In this document: positions 34,082 to 42,350 of the stretch, piece after piece | Layout: each line of letters opens with the position of its first letter | Position numbering within the stretch: the stretch's first letter is position 1 | Assembly (NCBI GenBank): GCA_004379135.1 | Contig: NBNI01000007.1 | Coordinates: 669,501-733,500, forward strand | Source: Acidimicrobiales bacterium mtb01 | GTDB taxonomy: Bacteria > Actinomycetota > Acidimicrobiia > Acidimicrobiales > Ilumatobacteraceae | Reading direction: 5' to 3' | Length of the DNA stretch: 64,000 bases | Position numbers and translations under genes: made by a program | Notes under the pieces: model-generated | What the model saw: the letters and a program-made list of their open reading frames with translations, nothing else | The model's database searches: none | What the model was told of the DNA's origin: nothing

Positions 34082-35334
34082 TGTCGCCCGAACTCGTCGC
34101 CCGGCTCACCGAGCAGATGCGCTACGAGTTCGCGCGCACCGCTCCACCCGAGGGTTTCCCGCAGTTCCCCGACATTCCGATCGAGCGTTTCACGAGCGAC
34201 GAGTTCTGGGATCTCGAACGCGAGCACCTGTGGCCGAAGGTGTGGGTGATCGCCGGTCGCGTCGACGACCTGCCCGGCGTCGGCGACTTCATCACCTTCG
34301 ACGACCTCGGCCCGCCCATGCTCCTCGTGCGCGGACGCGACGAGCAGGTCCGCGCGTTCTACAACACGTGCCAGCACCGCGGAGCACCGGTGGTGCGCGA
34401 AACGAAGGGCACGTCGAAACTGCTGCGCTGCCAGTACCACTCGTGGTCGTACGACATCGACAGCGGTCGCCTCGTCTCGGTCCCCGACGAACGCGACTTC
34501 GTCGGTCTCGACAAGGACCAGCGCTGCCTGGCCACGATCCGCTGCGAGGTGTGGGACGGGTGGATCTTCGTCAACCAGGATCCGCACGCCGTGCCGCTCA
34601 CCGAGTGGCTGGGCCCGATCCGCGAGGAGCTGGCCGAACTGCAGGGGCCGAGGCTCCGCACGGTCGCCCGCGAGAGCGAAGTGGTTCCGTGCAACTGGAA
34701 GGTCACGGCCGAGGCGTTCCTGGAGGTGTACCACTTCAAGCACATCCACTCGCGGGGCGGCGACAGCCTGCTCGACAACCGCGGTGCGGTGATGTCGCTG
34801 CTGCCCAACGGCGGATCGCGCATGATCACGCCGTATTCCAAGGGCACGTATTCACTCCTCGGGATGAAGGACTTCGACGACTACCAGCACATCGTCCTGC
34901 CCGGGTTCGAGGACATCGAGACGGTCAACGACATGGTCCGATGCACCAGCACCGCCTACTCGGTGTTCCCCAACCTCATCACGCCCATCGCGGCCCACGG
35001 CTTCCCCTTCATCACCGTCTGGCCGATCGACAAGCGCACCACGCGCATCGACTGGACCCACTACGCCCCGATCGACTTCGACCCGGCTGATGGTCTGCCC
35101 GACAACTGGAAGGGTCGTCTGGCCAACTTCGCCCAGATCATGGCCGAGGATTTCTGGAACATGGCCCCGATGCAAAAGTCGCTCGAGTCGCCCGCGATGC
35201 GCGGCGCACCCATCAACTACCAGGAACGCCGCATCTGGCACTTCCACGAACAGCTCGACACGATGATCGGACGCGATCGGATTCCGTCCGAACTCCAGGT
35301 CGCCCGACTCGTCGGGCCCTACATCGAACGCTGA
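34081..35334 (+). CDS. Rieske non-heme iron oxygenase, alpha subunit type
   Basis: A 417-residue oxygenase. The Rieske [2Fe-2S] ligands are C97-x-H99 and C117-x-x-H120 (CQHRG, CQYHSW). The catalytic iron ligands lie in AEAFLEVYHFKHIHS (His pair about residues 218 and 223), and a likely carboxylate is in MAEDFWNM near the C-terminus. It would hydroxylate or dihydroxylate a ring using electrons from a reductase not encoded nearby. No true beta subunit is present, although a small NTF2-like protein is convergent just downstream. It is translationally coupled to the SDR. Confidence 0.9.
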   Translation: MSPELVARLTEQMRYEFARTAPPEGFPQFPDIPIERFTSDEFWDLEREHLWPKVWVIAGRVDDLPGVGDFITFDDLGPPMLLVRGRDEQVRAFYNTCQHRGAPVVRETKGTSKLLRCQYHSWSYDIDSGRLVSVPDERDFVGLDKDQRCLATIRCEVWDGWIFVNQDPHAVPLTEWLGPIREELAELQGPRLRTVARESEVVPCNWKVTAEAFLEVYHFKHIHSRGGDSLLDNRGAVMSLLPNGGSRMITPYSKGTYSLLGMKDFDDYQHIVLPGFEDIETVNDMVRCTSTAYSVFPNLITPIAAHGFPFITVWPIDKRTTRIDWTHYAPIDFDPADGLPDNWKGRLANFAQIMAEDFWNMAPMQKSLESPAMRGAPINYQERRIWHFHEQLDTMIGRDRIPSELQVARLVGPYIER

Positions 35335-35351
35335 CCCGACCGACCGGTCAG
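35331..35351. terminator. Hairpin across convergent Rieske and NTF2-like stops
   Basis: CTGACC, 9 nt, then GGTCAG. The Rieske TGA (35332-35334) lies in the left arm and the opposite gene's stop (35348-35350) in the right arm. The stem is 6 bp, so it is a weak to moderate terminator. Confidence 0.45.
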
Positions 35352-35824
35352 GCGCGAGCGACCGCCGGATTGCCGTCGGTCCACATGATCACGAGTTCGC
35401 GCCGCGCGATCCGCCAGCCGGCGGCCTTGCGCACGAGTTGATCCTCGTAACGGCCGGCCACGATGAAGTTGGGGCCGCCGTGCGCCGAACGCTTCACGTG
35501 CTGTGCCTGCAGGTAGCAGCGGCACGACGCACGATCGCCCTCGACCACGATCTGGTGGTTGGAGATGATGTGCTGACTGTCGTCGAGGTGCGCGAGGGCC
35601 CGCCGGACGCGATCCTTGATGGCACCGACCCCAACGAGTTCCTCGGTGAGGAAGGCCGTGGCGTCGGGCAGGAACACGTGGTCGAGGTCGTCCCAATTCT
35701 TGGAGTCGAGCGCCCAGGTGTACCGCACGGTGAGATCGACGATCGCCGCCCGATCGACGACAAGACGCGACGGATCGACGTCCTCCACCGATTGCGCTCC
35801 GAATCGAACCGGTCCTCTCTCCAT
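35348..35824 (-). CDS. NTF2-like (SnoaL) family protein
   Basis: A 158-residue protein of the SnoaL_4 group. It opens with DRAAIVDLTVRYTWALDSKNWDDLDHVFLPDATAF-type sequence (quoted here only as the DLTVRYTWALDSKNW helix near residue 24) and closes with GRYEDQLVRKAAGWRIARRE. Such proteins are often small isomerases, dehydratases or decarboxylases of uncertain role. The ATG at 35824 is chosen over the GTG at 35833 because TACCGT lies exactly 7 nt before it. It is convergent with the Rieske gene and divergent from a VOC protein. Confidence 0.78.
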   Translation of the reverse strand: MERGPVRFGAQSVEDVDPSRLVVDRAAIVDLTVRYTWALDSKNWDDLDHVFLPDATAFLTEELVGVGAIKDRVRRALAHLDDSQHIISNHQIVVEGDRASCRCYLQAQHVKRSAHGGPNFIVAGRYEDQLVRKAAGWRIARRELVIMWTDGNPAVARA

Positions 35825-35831
35825 GCGAGCC

Positions 35832-35837
35832 ACGGTA
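35832..35837 (-). promoter_or_regulatory. Leaderless -10 of an NTF2-like gene
   Basis: On the minus strand TACCGT, 7 nt before the ATG at 35824, with no ribosome site between. Confidence 0.45.
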
Positions 35838-35861
35838 GTCGCCGTCTGGCAGGCTTCGGAC

Positions 35862-36338
35862 GTGAGTCCCCTCGGACGGCCGGTACAAATCGCCTACGCC
35901 GCCGATCCGTCACGCGATCTCGACGAGATCGCGACCGAGTTCCGCGAGGCCACGGGCGCCGGGCCTTTCGTCGTCGTGCGCAACATCCCGATCGCGTCGT
36001 GCCTCATCGATGGCCGACCCGGCTCGTTCGACCACTCGTCGGCGTACGGCTGGTGGGGCGATGTGATGGTCGAACTCGTGCAGGAGCACACACCGCCCGT
36101 CATCAGTCGGTCGTCGGGCCTCCATCACATGGCGTTCATGGTGCCCGATCTCGAGCGGGCCATCGACTGGTGTCGTCGCCACGACTGGCCGACTCTTCTC
36201 GACGCAGCGACCGGCGTCGGCCAACGCTTCGTGTTCGCCGACGCGCGCGCGTCACTCGGCCATCTGGTGGAGATGTACGAGCCCTCGGAGCGGCTCCTCG
36301 GGTTCTACGACCACGTTCGCCGGTTGGCGAACGTCTGA
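35862..36338 (+). CDS. VOC (glyoxalase/dioxygenase-fold) family protein
   Basis: A 158-residue protein with two beta-alpha-beta-beta-beta modules of the vicinal oxygen chelate fold. Metal-ligand positions are seen as His in SGLHHMAFMVPDLERA (about residue 88) and Glu in LGHLVEMYEP near the end. The first module is degenerate. It may be an epimerase (methylmalonyl-CoA epimerase-like), a lyase or a dioxygenase. The GTG at 35862 lacks a ribosome site. It shares a 37-bp divergent region with the NTF2-like gene. Confidence 0.75.
   Translation: MSPLGRPVQIAYAADPSRDLDEIATEFREATGAGPFVVVRNIPIASCLIDGRPGSFDHSSAYGWWGDVMVELVQEHTPPVISRSSGLHHMAFMVPDLERAIDWCRRHDWPTLLDAATGVGQRFVFADARASLGHLVEMYEPSERLLGFYDHVRRLANV
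36313..36334. terminator. Hairpin at the 3' end of the VOC gene
   Basis: ACGTTCGCC-GGTT-GGCGAACGT, a perfect 9-bp stem with a tetraloop, one base before the TGA of the VOC gene. The opposite carotenoid oxygenase stop is at 36340-36342. It likely ends both transcripts. Confidence 0.55.
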
Positions 36339-36339
36339 G

Positions 36340-37689
36340 TCAGTTCATCACCGAGTCGTCGATCCAGCTGCCGTGGAAGCCGAAAGGCACGCGCTGGGGC
36401 AGGTGCACCCGCGCCACCGGCGGCTTCGACAGATCGCTGGCGTCGAGAATCACGAGATCGCTCGAGTCGGTGGCGTCGTCGTAGACGAAACCCATGGCCC
36501 AACCCTCGTCCTCACCCGAGGCCGACGTCTCCTGAACGAACACGAACTCGCCCGGATGCGCCGACGGCCCCAGATCGTGAATGGTCTTCGAACCGTTCGA
36601 CATGTCGTAACGCGCCACGACTCCGGGTGCGTCCATGCCGCCCATCGCCTTGGGACGTGTTCCGGACACCCAGCCGTAGCGGTGCTTGAGTCCGACCACG
36701 CGGTCGTCGACGCGCGGGAACGCGTGGGCCCAATCGTCGAGTTGGGTCTCCTTGACCGCACCCGTCTTCATGTTGAACGACCAGCGGTACATGTAGCACG
36801 GCTCGAAGCTGTCCATGGATCCGCGCCACATCGACGCATGGCGGCCGACGTCGCAGATCACTTCGTCACCGTCGACGTACGCGTTGAGCGGATGGAACAC
36901 GTAGCACGGATCGACCTCGAACCACTTCACGTCGGCATCGGTGCCCATGCGGGGCAGGATGCCGATGCGTGCGCCGTAGTCGTCGTCCCAGCCGATGGGC
37001 GGCAGACCCTTGGCCATGTTGTCCATGTTGAAGACCACGGGGAGGTCCATGAAGATCGCGTGGTCGCGCGTGATCATGAAGTCGTGCATCATCGTGCCCT
37101 TGGGCGTGGTGATGGGTGCGGTATGCACGAGATCACCATTGGCATCGAGCACGTGGTAGGTGACGAACGGCGACACCGCGCCGTAGCCGAAGAAGTGCAA
37201 TTCGTTCGTTTCGGGGCACAGCTTGGGATGGGCGGTGAAGGCCGTCTTCAACTTGCCGTCGAAGTCGTCGCAACCCATGGTCTCGAGCTCGCGTGAGAGT
37301 TCCCACGGAAGGTGACCTTCTTCAAGCGCCCAGATGCGGCCGGCGTGGGCGAGCACATGGGTGTTGGCGGCGCTGGCGGTGGGGTCGAAGATGCAATCGG
37401 CGTCCATCGCGTCGAGGCCCTTCTCCAACTTGGGCGTGCGCACGTAGCGGTTGCGGTACCACTTCGCCTGGCCGCCCTCGAGGCGAACGCCGTGCACCAT
37501 GCCGTCGCCGAAGAACCAGTGACCGGCCGTTCCGCTCTTCGGGTTGGAACCGTTGCGCACGTACAGACCCGACAACGCCTTCGGGATGGTGCCGGTGACC
37601 GAGAGGTTCGTCTCGGTCAACTCGTCGAAAACCGGTGCGTAGTTGCCATTCAGGAACCAGGGCTTCTTCTCGTCGAGGATGTCGGTCAT
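36340..37689 (-). CDS. Carotenoid cleavage oxygenase family protein
   Basis: A 449-residue seven-bladed beta-propeller Fe(II) oxygenase of the CCD/lignostilbene dioxygenase family, which cleaves C=C bonds in carotenoids, apocarotenoids or stilbenes. The four iron His ligands appear in order: TAHPK (about residue 155), MMHDF (about 205), VFHPLNA (about 268) and GFHGSW near the C-terminus. WFFGDGMVHGVRL near residue 63 is also conserved. The ATG follows a CGGAGA-type ribosome site. It lies downstream of an ABM monooxygenase with a palindromic site in between. Confidence 0.9.
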   Translation of the reverse strand: MTDILDEKKPWFLNGNYAPVFDELTETNLSVTGTIPKALSGLYVRNGSNPKSGTAGHWFFGDGMVHGVRLEGGQAKWYRNRYVRTPKLEKGLDAMDADCIFDPTASAANTHVLAHAGRIWALEEGHLPWELSRELETMGCDDFDGKLKTAFTAHPKLCPETNELHFFGYGAVSPFVTYHVLDANGDLVHTAPITTPKGTMMHDFMITRDHAIFMDLPVVFNMDNMAKGLPPIGWDDDYGARIGILPRMGTDADVKWFEVDPCYVFHPLNAYVDGDEVICDVGRHASMWRGSMDSFEPCYMYRWSFNMKTGAVKETQLDDWAHAFPRVDDRVVGLKHRYGWVSGTRPKAMGGMDAPGVVARYDMSNGSKTIHDLGPSAHPGEFVFVQETSASGEDEGWAMGFVYDDATDSSDLVILDASDLSKPPVARVHLPQRVPFGFHGSWIDDSVMN

Positions 37690-37726
37690 GATCTCTCCGG
37701 TTTCGTGATGTCTCGTGATGTTCTCG

Positions 37727-38134
37727 TTACGACCGTACGGTCGCCCACCACGGGGCGACCTGGGCGGCGAAGCGTTTGGCGTACAGGCGCGTCAATTCAT
37801 CGGCGGCCTGCGACAGATCTTGAGTCTCGGTGCGCGGAAGTGGAGCCGCGCCATCCACCGGGTCGAGCCATTCGAGTTTCAGGCCGGCCAGGACCGAGCC
37901 CAACTGCGGCGACGCCGCCTCGTGGTGATCGCTCGTCTGGTGGGCGATGAACGACGCGAAGTCGTGGAACGCGAGCAGCGTGTAATACGTGCCGGGTTCG
38001 CTGCCCCGCCAGTATTCGTAGCGAATCAGACCTTCTTCGCCGGCGTGACTGGCCGCGTACAAATCGCGCGAGATGGCCTCGAAAGCCGCCTCGGAGCCGG
38101 GTTTCACGGTGATATGGGCCAGGATCGTCGCCAC
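37727..38134 (-). CDS. Antibiotic biosynthesis monooxygenase (ABM) domain protein
   Basis: A 135-residue dimeric ferredoxin-like-fold protein: ILAHITVKPGSEAAFEAI at the N-terminus, then IRYEYWRGSEPGTYYTLLAFHDFASFIAHQTSDHH (paired strands; quoted in part as TYYTLLAFHDF). Members are cofactor-free quinol monooxygenases or small-molecule-binding proteins. A C-terminal helix of about 35 residues extends beyond the ABM core. It starts at GTG 38134 with TACGGT 6 nt upstream. The last codons form the palindrome described at 37730-37743. Confidence 0.78.
   Translation of the reverse strand: MATILAHITVKPGSEAAFEAISRDLYAASHAGEEGLIRYEYWRGSEPGTYYTLLAFHDFASFIAHQTSDHHEAASPQLGSVLAGLKLEWLDPVDGAAPLPRTETQDLSQAADELTRLYAKRFAAQVAPWWATVRS
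37730..37743. promoter_or_regulatory. Perfect 14-bp palindrome upstream of carotenoid oxygenase
   Basis: CGACCGTACGGTCG, perfectly symmetric, 40 bp before the carotenoid oxygenase ATG and overlapping the last codons of the ABM gene. The GACCG-n-CGGTC form suits a TetR-type operator. It could be a coding coincidence. Confidence 0.4.
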
Positions 38135-38140
38135 GAGCGA

Positions 38141-38146
38141 ACCGTA
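38141..38146 (-). promoter_or_regulatory. Leaderless -10 of the ABM gene
   Basis: On the minus strand TACGGT, 6 nt before the GTG at 38134. It lies in the 18-bp gap after the SDR stop, so the ABM gene may have its own promoter within the leftward series. Confidence 0.45.
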
Positions 38147-38152
38147 ACAAAC

Positions 38153-39139
38153 TCAGCCGACGATGCGTTCGCTGAGCGCCCAGAGGGCCTCGGCCTTCAC
38201 CGGGTCGACGGCCCGGGCCGCGACGCCCCGCCCATCCACCGTCGTCACGTCGTCGGCGAGAACAGGCGACACGTCGCAATCCTCGCAGTACATGCCGCCT
38301 CGACCCTCCAGGAATGGCGAGGTGAGGGCCCACACCTGGGTCGCGGCGCCCTGCGGAATCGACTTCCAAGAGAACGACGATCCGCCACCCTCCATGCGCG
38401 ACATCAGCGCCTTGATGACCTCGGGGGTCATGTAGCGCCCGAGTTCGGTGTGGATGCCGCCGGGGTGGATCGCGATGCCGCGAACGCCGCGATCCTTCCA
38501 GCGCCGATCGATCTCCACCGCGTGGAGGACGTTGCTCGACTTGGCGGCTCCGTAGGCGAGGAAAGGCTCGTACGGACGACGCTCGAAGTTGAGATCGTCG
38601 AGGTCGACGTCACCCATGCGATGACCAGCCGAACTCACGCACACCACCCGGGCCGGCGCGGAGCCGGCGAGCATCGGAAGGAGTTCGCGCACGAGCAGGA
38701 AGTGTCCGAGGTGATCGACCGCGAACTGGCTCTCGAATCCGTCGACCGACAACGCGAACGGCGTGGCCATGATGCCGGCGTTGGCCACCACTCCGTGCAG
38801 AGGTCCGCCGCCGGCCACGAACTCGCGAGTCGCCGAACGAACCGATTCGAGCGAACCGAGGTCGACGTCGAGAATTTCGAGACGCGCGCTCGGATGAGCC
38901 GCGCGTATTCCGGCCGCCGCACCCTCGTTCTTGGCCCGATCACGGGCCGCCATCACCACCGTCGCACCGTGGGCGGCGAGGACGCGAGCGGTTTCCAGAC
39001 CCAGGCCGCCCGACGAGCCGGTGACGAGATAACGACGACCCGACAGATCGAGACCCGCCAACACGTCGTCGGTGGTGCTCGTCGCGTCGAATCCGCTTCC
39101 ACGCCGGTCGTCGTACGCGTGATTCGTGTTGGTGGTCAT
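38153..39139 (-). CDS. Short-chain dehydrogenase, WWOX/retinol dehydrogenase-like
   Basis: A 328-residue SDR with a 36-residue N-terminal lead (TNTNHAYDDRRGSGFDATS). The cofactor motif is TGSSGGLG (about residues 41-48), then VANAGIM, Ser in VSSAGHRMGD, and the catalytic AYGAAKSSN. The GHRMGD and DDLNFERRPYEPFLAYG features place it in the retinol dehydrogenase/protochlorophyllide reductase-like branch acting on isoprenoid or lipid alcohols. Its ATG overlaps the VOC gene stop (ATGA). Confidence 0.85.
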   Translation of the reverse strand: MTTNTNHAYDDRRGSGFDATSTTDDVLAGLDLSGRRYLVTGSSGGLGLETARVLAAHGATVVMAARDRAKNEGAAAGIRAAHPSARLEILDVDLGSLESVRSATREFVAGGGPLHGVVANAGIMATPFALSVDGFESQFAVDHLGHFLLVRELLPMLAGSAPARVVCVSSAGHRMGDVDLDDLNFERRPYEPFLAYGAAKSSNVLHAVEIDRRWKDRGVRGIAIHPGGIHTELGRYMTPEVIKALMSRMEGGGSSFSWKSIPQGAATQVWALTSPFLEGRGGMYCEDCDVSPVLADDVTTVDGRGVAARAVDPVKAEALWALSERIVG

Positions 39140-39603
39140 CCGAGCGGCCCTCCTGCGAACCAGCGGTCGAACATCGGCTCGATGGCACTCCACACGAGTT
39201 CGACGATGAGACCCGACGGTGGCTGCACGTAGGTGAACGCACCGAAACCCTGAGCCGGTTCGGCCTGGGCCATCAGCAGGGTCCAGCCGGCGTCGACCAA
39301 GGCTTGGGTGTCGGTGCGAACGTCGTCGGACCACACGCCGATGTGATGCGCTCCGGGCGACACTCGTCCATCCCAGATGGAGCCGGGTGCGCCTTCGAGA
39401 AGTTCGAGGTGCATCGGATCCTCGGCCGAATAGGTGAACTTGAGCGGAATCGTGACCGAGCCGGCGTCGGGAGTCCAGACCGATTGCTCACGCTCCTGCA
39501 GCGAGCACCAGGTGACGCCCAGTGTCGAGCCCATCTCGGCCATCGCCGATTCGATGTCGGGCACCCGGATACCGAGGTGGTAGGCGCGCCCGAAGTCGAT
39601 CAT
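39136..39603 (-). CDS. VOC (glyoxalase_4) family protein
   Basis: A 155-residue VOC protein. The N-terminal module starts AYHLGIRVPDIESAM, and the second module has SPGAHHIGVWSDDVRTDTQAL, with putative metal ligands His in AYHLG, Glu in MHLELLEG, His in GAHHIG and Glu near LIVELVW. This spacing matches methylmalonyl-CoA epimerase-like proteins, which deprotonate alpha to a thioester. That would suit its place after an acyl-CoA synthetase and Ltp. It starts 2 bases after the ligase stop. Confidence 0.8.
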   Translation of the reverse strand: MIDFGRAYHLGIRVPDIESAMAEMGSTLGVTWCSLQEREQSVWTPDAGSVTIPLKFTYSAEDPMHLELLEGAPGSIWDGRVSPGAHHIGVWSDDVRTDTQALVDAGWTLLMAQAEPAQGFGAFTYVQPPSGLIVELVWSAIEPMFDRWFAGGPLG

Positions 39604-39605
39604 GA

Positions 39606-41183
39606 TCAGATGCGCCTCTGCTGGCCTTCCCAGTACGGCGCGCGTAGCGGCGCCTTCTGGATCTTGCCGGTGCCGGTGCGCGGGATGGCGTCGATGAAAT
39701 CGACCGAACGCGGCGACTTGTAGCCGGCCAGCAGTTTGCGGCAATGCGCGATCAAGTCGGCCGCCAACTGATCGGACGCGCCGTGGCCTTCGGCAACCTG
39801 CACGACGGCCTTCACGCTCTCGCCGAATTCCTCGTCGGGAACACCGATCACCGCGACGTCCTCGACGGCCGGGTGCGAGGCGAGAACACCTTCGATCTCG
39901 GCCGGATAGATGTTCACGCCGCCCGAGATGATCATGTCGATCTTCCGATCGGACAACCACAGATAACCGTCTGCATCGATGTAACCGACGTCGCCGGTGG
40001 TGAACACCCCCGGCTCGAGGTGGGCGGCCTTCGTCTTGGCCTCGTCGTTGTGGTACGTGAAGTCGGTTCCCATCTTGTTGCGGAAATAGAGAGTGCCCTC
40101 GCTCCCCTGGGCCACACGCTGGCCCGCGTCGTCGACGACGATCACCTCGACTGTCTCGAGCGGCTTTCCGACGCTGCCGCCCTTCTTCAACCACTCGTCG
40201 GCCGGGATCACCGAGATGATCGAGCCTTCGGTGGATCCGTAGTACTCGGTGACCTTCGGCCCCCACCACTCGATGAGTCCGCGCTTCACGGCCGGTGGAC
40301 ACGGCGCCGCGCCGTGCCAGGCCACCGCGAGCGACGAGCCCGAGAACGATTTCTTCTGCTCGTCGGACAGATCGAGCAGACGCTTCATCTGTGTGGGGAC
40401 CAGGTGCACGTTGGTGCATTGGTGACGATCGATCAACTCGATCGCGCCGGCCGAGTCGTACTTGTGCTGCATCACGACCGAGGACCCGTTGATCATGGGG
40501 AGGAACGAGAACGCCCATTGCGCCGAGTGGTAGAACGGCCCGCACAGCAGCGTGCGCCCCGGACTCGGCACGAAATTGTTGAAACCGGCCGCGACCAACT
40601 TCATGATGTCGGGGGTGACCGCGAGTCCGCCCGACAGAGCTCCGCGCACTCCCTTCGGCCGACCGGTCGTGCCCGAGGTGTAGAACATCGGTCCGCCCAG
40701 GGCCTGATCGGAGGGTTCGGAAGGATCGCCGCCGGCCACCACGGCCTCGAACTCGACGAAGCGCGAGTCGGTGCGCACGGCCGAAGCCGCACCGGTGCCC
40801 ACACCGACCACGATCCGGACGTCGTTCGCACGCTCGTCGCGCAAGGCCTCGGCCACCGCCGATCCGAATCGCTCGTCGACCACCACCGCCTTCGCATCGG
40901 CATCGGCGAACACGTACGCCAACTCGTCGGCCACCCAGTGCCAGTTGACCGGGACGTACGTCCAGCCACCGTGCGCGCAGGCCATCGCGATCTCGAACCA
41001 TTCGCATTGATTGCCGGCGATCACCGCGATGGTGTCGCCAGCGTTCAGGCCGCGATCGCGCAGGCCGTTGACGAGGCGATTGACGCGCTCGTCGAACTCG
41101 GCCCACGTGACGGTGCGACGCTCGTCGACGAGTGCCATCTCGGCCCCGCGCGACGATGCGGAATCACGCGTGAGCGTGGCCAT
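39606..41183 (-). CDS. Acyl-CoA synthetase (AMP-forming)
   Basis: A 525-residue ligase. The P-loop is MFYTSGTTGRPKGVRG (about residue 177), followed by the adenylate motif EYYGSTEGSI, the hinge motif LSDRKIDMIISGGVNIYPAEIE and the C-terminal catalytic Lys in GTGKIQKAPLR. A CGPFYHSAQWAFSF stretch lines the acyl site. It shares the APYWE tail (LRAPYWEG) with the ligase at 29885-31420 (LRAPYWEK), so the two are close paralogues. It starts one base after the Ltp stop and is followed by a VOC epimerase-like gene. Confidence 0.9.
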   Translation of the reverse strand: MATLTRDSASSRGAEMALVDERRTVTWAEFDERVNRLVNGLRDRGLNAGDTIAVIAGNQCEWFEIAMACAHGGWTYVPVNWHWVADELAYVFADADAKAVVVDERFGSAVAEALRDERANDVRIVVGVGTGAASAVRTDSRFVEFEAVVAGGDPSEPSDQALGGPMFYTSGTTGRPKGVRGALSGGLAVTPDIMKLVAAGFNNFVPSPGRTLLCGPFYHSAQWAFSFLPMINGSSVVMQHKYDSAGAIELIDRHQCTNVHLVPTQMKRLLDLSDEQKKSFSGSSLAVAWHGAAPCPPAVKRGLIEWWGPKVTEYYGSTEGSIISVIPADEWLKKGGSVGKPLETVEVIVVDDAGQRVAQGSEGTLYFRNKMGTDFTYHNDEAKTKAAHLEPGVFTTGDVGYIDADGYLWLSDRKIDMIISGGVNIYPAEIEGVLASHPAVEDVAVIGVPDEEFGESVKAVVQVAEGHGASDQLAADLIAHCRKLLAGYKSPRSVDFIDAIPRTGTGKIQKAPLRAPYWEGQQRRI

Positions 41184-41184
41184 G

Positions 41185-42333
41185 TCAGCGCGAGAGGATC
41201 GTGACGCCCGAGATGCCCGGTGCGCCGTAGACGTGGGTGTAGGCCACCTTCGGGTTGTTCGGAACCTGGCGAGCGCCAGCGTCGCCCCGCAACTGCAGGA
41301 CGTTCTCGAAGACCTGACGAAGACCCGACGCACCGATGGGCTCACCGTTGGCGAGGCATCCGCCGTCGGTGTTCACCGGGAACTTGCCGCCGATCTCGGT
41401 TTCGCCGGCCTGGATCATCCACTCCTGCTCGCCGTGCTCGCAGAAACCGTTCTCGGCCATGTGCATCACCTCGGCGCCGGCTTCGGTGTCCTGCAACTGC
41501 GCGAGATCGATGTCGTCGGGACCGATGCCCGCCATCTCGAAGGCGGCCTTGGACGCGTCCACCGTGGGACCGGCGTTGTGCTCGAGTGCGATGGATGGGG
41601 CGAGCACCTCGAACGAGCCGAAGCGGCGGCTGCGCACCGCGGCCGCGCGCAGATACACGGGCTTGTCGGTATAAAGGTGCGCCTTGTCGGCCCGGCACAG
41701 AATGAGCGCCACGCCGCCTTCACCCGGGTTGCAGAACATGTACTGCGTGAGCGGGTACGAGAGCATGGGCGAGTTGGCCACTTCTTCCTCGGAGATCGGC
41801 TTGCGGCGCCAGGCCATCGGATTGAGCGAACCGTTGCGGAACGCCTTCGACGAGACCTTGGCCAACGTGGACGGCGTGATGCCGTACTCGTGCATGTACC
41901 GATTGATCTTCATGCCGAAGAACTGGGTGGTGAGGGCCAGACCCGACGCGCCGTACCAGTCGCCCAGACCCGAGCCCTTGGTGTTCACGCGGAACGCGCC
42001 GCGCTCGTGCTTGTCGAAGCCGATGGCGATGCCGAGATCGAAGACCCCCGAGCGAATGGTGTTGTACGCCGAGAAGAGCGCCGAACCGCCCGTGGCGCAG
42101 CCGTTGGCGACGTTGATGAACTGCAGACCCGTGAGACCGAGCAGCGACACCATCGTGTCGGCGGCTCCGGCGGCCATCGAGCCGCCGAACGCGAACTGCA
42201 TGTCCTCCCAACTGAGTCCGGCGTCGGCACACGCGCGACGAACCGCGATGACGCCCTGATCCATGCCGGACACACCTTCGGTGCGTCCGAACTCGTGCAT
42301 TCCGATGCCGACGATGGCGACTTCCGTGGTCAT
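41185..42333 (-). CDS. Thiolase-fold lipid-transfer protein (Ltp/SCP-x-like)
   Basis: A 382-residue thiolase-superfamily protein of the type that, with a DUF35 partner, carries out retro-aldol cleavage of beta-hydroxyacyl-CoAs in steroid side-chain degradation (Ltp2-like). The first catalytic Cys region is NVANGCATGGSALF (about residue 80). The HxxG-type and C-terminal motifs are seen as NTDGGCLANGEPIGASG (about residue 330), and a Tyr/His pair lies in YTHVYGAPG. It is located directly after the DUF35 gene, as expected for the complex. Canonical thiolase activity is less likely. Confidence 0.87.
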   Translation of the reverse strand: MTTEVAIVGIGMHEFGRTEGVSGMDQGVIAVRRACADAGLSWEDMQFAFGGSMAAGAADTMVSLLGLTGLQFINVANGCATGGSALFSAYNTIRSGVFDLGIAIGFDKHERGAFRVNTKGSGLGDWYGASGLALTTQFFGMKINRYMHEYGITPSTLAKVSSKAFRNGSLNPMAWRRKPISEEEVANSPMLSYPLTQYMFCNPGEGGVALILCRADKAHLYTDKPVYLRAAAVRSRRFGSFEVLAPSIALEHNAGPTVDASKAAFEMAGIGPDDIDLAQLQDTEAGAEVMHMAENGFCEHGEQEWMIQAGETEIGGKFPVNTDGGCLANGEPIGASGLRQVFENVLQLRGDAGARQVPNNPKVAYTHVYGAPGISGVTILSR

Positions 42334-42350
42334 GTTCCTACCTCGTCCTC

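Noticed and set aside
35331-35351. GACCGACCGGTC as a TetR operator
   Set aside because: It lies between two convergent gene ends with both stops in its arms, so a terminator hairpin is the better reading.
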